This document shows positions 34,444-35,837 of a stretch of 35,837 nt of DNA, one piece after another. Under the pieces are notes generated by a model, which was given only the letters and a program-made list of their open reading frames with translations, had not been told where the DNA came from and made no database searches. Within the stretch, counting starts at the first letter, position 1; every line of letters starts with the position of its first letter. The position numbers were made by a program, and so were the translations under genes. Source of the stretch: Mesorhizobium norvegicum (GTDB taxonomy: Bacteria > Pseudomonadota > Alphaproteobacteria > Rhizobiales > Rhizobiaceae); contig NZ_SMYZ01000056.1 in NCBI RefSeq assembly GCF_004919685.1, positions 1 to 35,837 on the forward strand. The letters run 5' to 3'.

Positions 34444-35388
34444 CTAATCCCCGAATGCGACGGCGTCCGTGATCTCGAAGCGCTCGGCCACCCCGACGCG
34501 GATCATGTTGAGGCTGCCCTCTCGGGTGAAGCGGAAGTTGCTGGGCGCGTCGGAACTGGCCGGCTGGCCGCCGCGGAAGGAAATGACGCGCGTGCCGCCA
34601 TCGGGCCAGGTGACCTTGACGTCTACGTTGTCGCTGCCCTTGCGCACGACACTGACCTCGCAACGCGTCATCGGCTCGCCGACATAGCGGGCGCACGGAA
34701 TTTCGCTGGCGGCATCGGCGGCATGGTCGGACGGCGATTCCACCCGCGCGACCGTTTGCGGGTCAGGCACTGGGGCAGCGAAGGCCAGGCCGTACGCATC
34801 CTGCATGGCCGTCCGGCCGATCTCGGCGGCTGATTTCGACGTGCTTTCGGCGTCAGCCACCGGATCGGCGCCGCCAAGCCGTGCGGTCAGGTCGGGCGGC
34901 GCGACTGGCGGCTGGGCCGGGACATCCGCGCCGGCGGCCACCGTGCTGTTCGCCGATGCCTGGTCGGCCTCATTGCCGCTGCCCGTGGAGGCAACCACCG
35001 GTGCATCAGCCGGCTTCGTTTCGCCTTCGACATAGGGGGCCGGATTGAGCGGGATGAGGTAGCGCGCCGGCGCCCAGCCGCTGGCCTTCGGATCGTCGGA
35101 TTCAACCTTGCACCACTGATGGCCGTCAATGTCGTTGCAACCGAGATTTTTCACACGCGCACCACTGGCCAGGCGTGTCTCGGTCTTGCCGATCGGCGAT
35201 GGCTTGGTGCGGAGATTGAGAAGATCGTCCGGCGCCAGGCCGGTCACGATGGAAATGACGAGATCCGGCGCCTCTTCGGCCATCTCTTCAGCCATAGTGG
35301 GGACAATAGCCGGCCACGCCGCCATCAGGAGCGGAGCGGCAATCAGCGCATGCAGGGTTGTTCGGAGCGTAACTGTGCGCCTCATCAT
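34444..35388 (-). CDS. Secreted SH3-domain protein
   Basis: A 314-residue protein with an N-terminal signal (MMRRTVTLRTTLHALIAAPL, hydrophobic to about residue 30). A bacterial SH3 domain follows at about 45-112 (LNLRTKPSPIGKTETRLASGARV, then WCKVESDDPKASGWAPARYL). An Ala/Pro-rich linker runs to about 220, and the C-terminal domain contains PCARYVGEPMTRCEVSVVRKG and VDVKVTWPDGGTRVISF. Bacterial SH3 domains usually bind cell-wall peptides or metals, so a periplasmic role is inferred. The C-terminal domain recurs in rhizobial envelope proteins, but I cannot name it. Confidence 0.82.
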   Translation of the reverse strand: MMRRTVTLRTTLHALIAAPLLMAAWPAIVPTMAEEMAEEAPDLVISIVTGLAPDDLLNLRTKPSPIGKTETRLASGARVKNLGCNDIDGHQWCKVESDDPKASGWAPARYLIPLNPAPYVEGETKPADAPVVASTGSGNEADQASANSTVAAGADVPAQPPVAPPDLTARLGGADPVADAESTSKSAAEIGRTAMQDAYGLAFAAPVPDPQTVARVESPSDHAADAASEIPCARYVGEPMTRCEVSVVRKGSDNVDVKVTWPDGGTRVISFRGGQPASSDAPSNFRFTREGSLNMIRVGVAERFEITDAVAFGD

Positions 35389-35697
35389 TTGGCCGTGCGC
35401 TGATACTCAAAAACACCACGCCGCGGCGGATCGAGCCCGCCGCGTGCCCGGCCGGTTTTATAAGGGACGACGCGCCGCCATGTAAGCCTGAAAATTCGGC
35501 TGCCCATGGTGCTGGAGTCCGGGAGAAACCCTGCTGCTCGTTTCGAAGCCCCAGCTGATCCCCTCGCCAGGTTAATCCTCCCGACCTGATTGAAAGCATT
35601 TCGTATCTAGCTTGCGGGTCAGGATCGCAGGGCAATAGCTTCAGATCAATGAAAGTTTCCGACTTGTGGCGGAGACCACCAATTGTCGAAGTCAACG
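35389..35697. other. Intergenic region upstream of the SH3 gene, no gene seen
   Basis: Open frames across this stretch are antisense shadows or lack ribosome sites. It must carry the promoter of the minus-strand SH3 gene, but I find no convincing boxes. TTTTATAAGGG at 35456-35466 is the most AT-rich patch. Confidence 0.4.
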
Positions 35698-35698
35698 C

Positions 35699-35837
35699 TG
35701 CCCCTCATCGCCCTGCCGGGCACTTCTCCCCGTATAGTGACGGGGAGAAGGGGCTGACCGCGGCCTCGGCGTCTATCCTATGACGCTGGTGATTGGCGAA
35801 ACCGTCGATGAGAGCGCCCCTCTCCCCGTCACTATAC
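35699..35837. repeat. RIME-like element, cut by the window end
   Basis: CCCCTCATCGCCCTGCCGGG followed by CACTTCTCCCCGTATAGTGA and CGGGGAGAAGG is a right-hand module like the one at 21410-21450. It is followed by GATTGGCGAAACC and CCCCTCTCCCCGTCACTATAC, a left-hand module of a second unit that runs off the window. So two modules are arranged head to tail. Confidence 0.8.

Overview
The window is high-GC alphaproteobacterial chromosome, most likely Mesorhizobium or a close Rhizobiales relative. Four things point there: the trxB-lsrB gene pair, an AbcR-like small RNA, a CarB with an extra segment in its first ATP-grasp half, and many palindromic intergenic elements built like rhizobial RIMEs. No tRNA, rRNA, CRISPR array, transposase or phage gene was found.

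Layout. 179-7574 is a heptose/LPS inner-core locus: waaC, waaF and hldD on the minus strand, hldE-gmhA-gmhB on the plus strand, and a WaaE/KdtX-like glycosyltransferase converging on gmhB. Together these cover every step from sedoheptulose 7-phosphate to ADP-L-glycero-D-manno-heptose plus two heptosyl transfers. A LysE-type exporter lies between the two halves. 7817-10499 holds an Lrp/AsnC regulator with a perfect 19-bp palindrome at its 5' end, trxB, and the LysR regulator LsrB/VtlR. 10669-11896 holds a membrane methyltransferase and two plus-strand non-coding transcripts that end in intrinsic terminators: an AbcR-like sRNA and a second structured RNA I cannot name. Next come an EF-G paralogue with an altered GTPase centre (11897-13948), a membrane GGDEF-EAL protein, a cupin, the tail of a probable TetR gene, a DHA2 transporter, an aspartate aminotransferase, and two overlapping EAL-only genes (19515-21250).

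21251-28728 is a mosaic of small housekeeping or accessory genes: GST, cold-shock protein, a small secreted protein, Ogt, lytic transglycosylase, GNAT, DUF899, cupin and two RidA paralogues. At least three kinds of foldback element separate them. 28770-30557 is a clearly AT-rich insert carrying one AIPR-family (abortive-infection) gene. The conserved backbone then resumes with carB and a periplasmic SH3 protein, and the window ends in another RIME-like element.

The most unusual items are: the solitary AIPR gene, with a possible N-terminal nuclease motif and 8-bp flanking direct repeats; the unnamed structured RNA with mutually exclusive helices; the AbcR-like RNA close to its presumed activator gene lsrB; a one-base frameshift at the start of the GST gene, which is itself bracketed by direct repeats; and the RidA duplication, which shows gene-conversion-like homogenisation and two separate element insertions. 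All assignments come from reading the sequence and recognising motifs; no database search was run.
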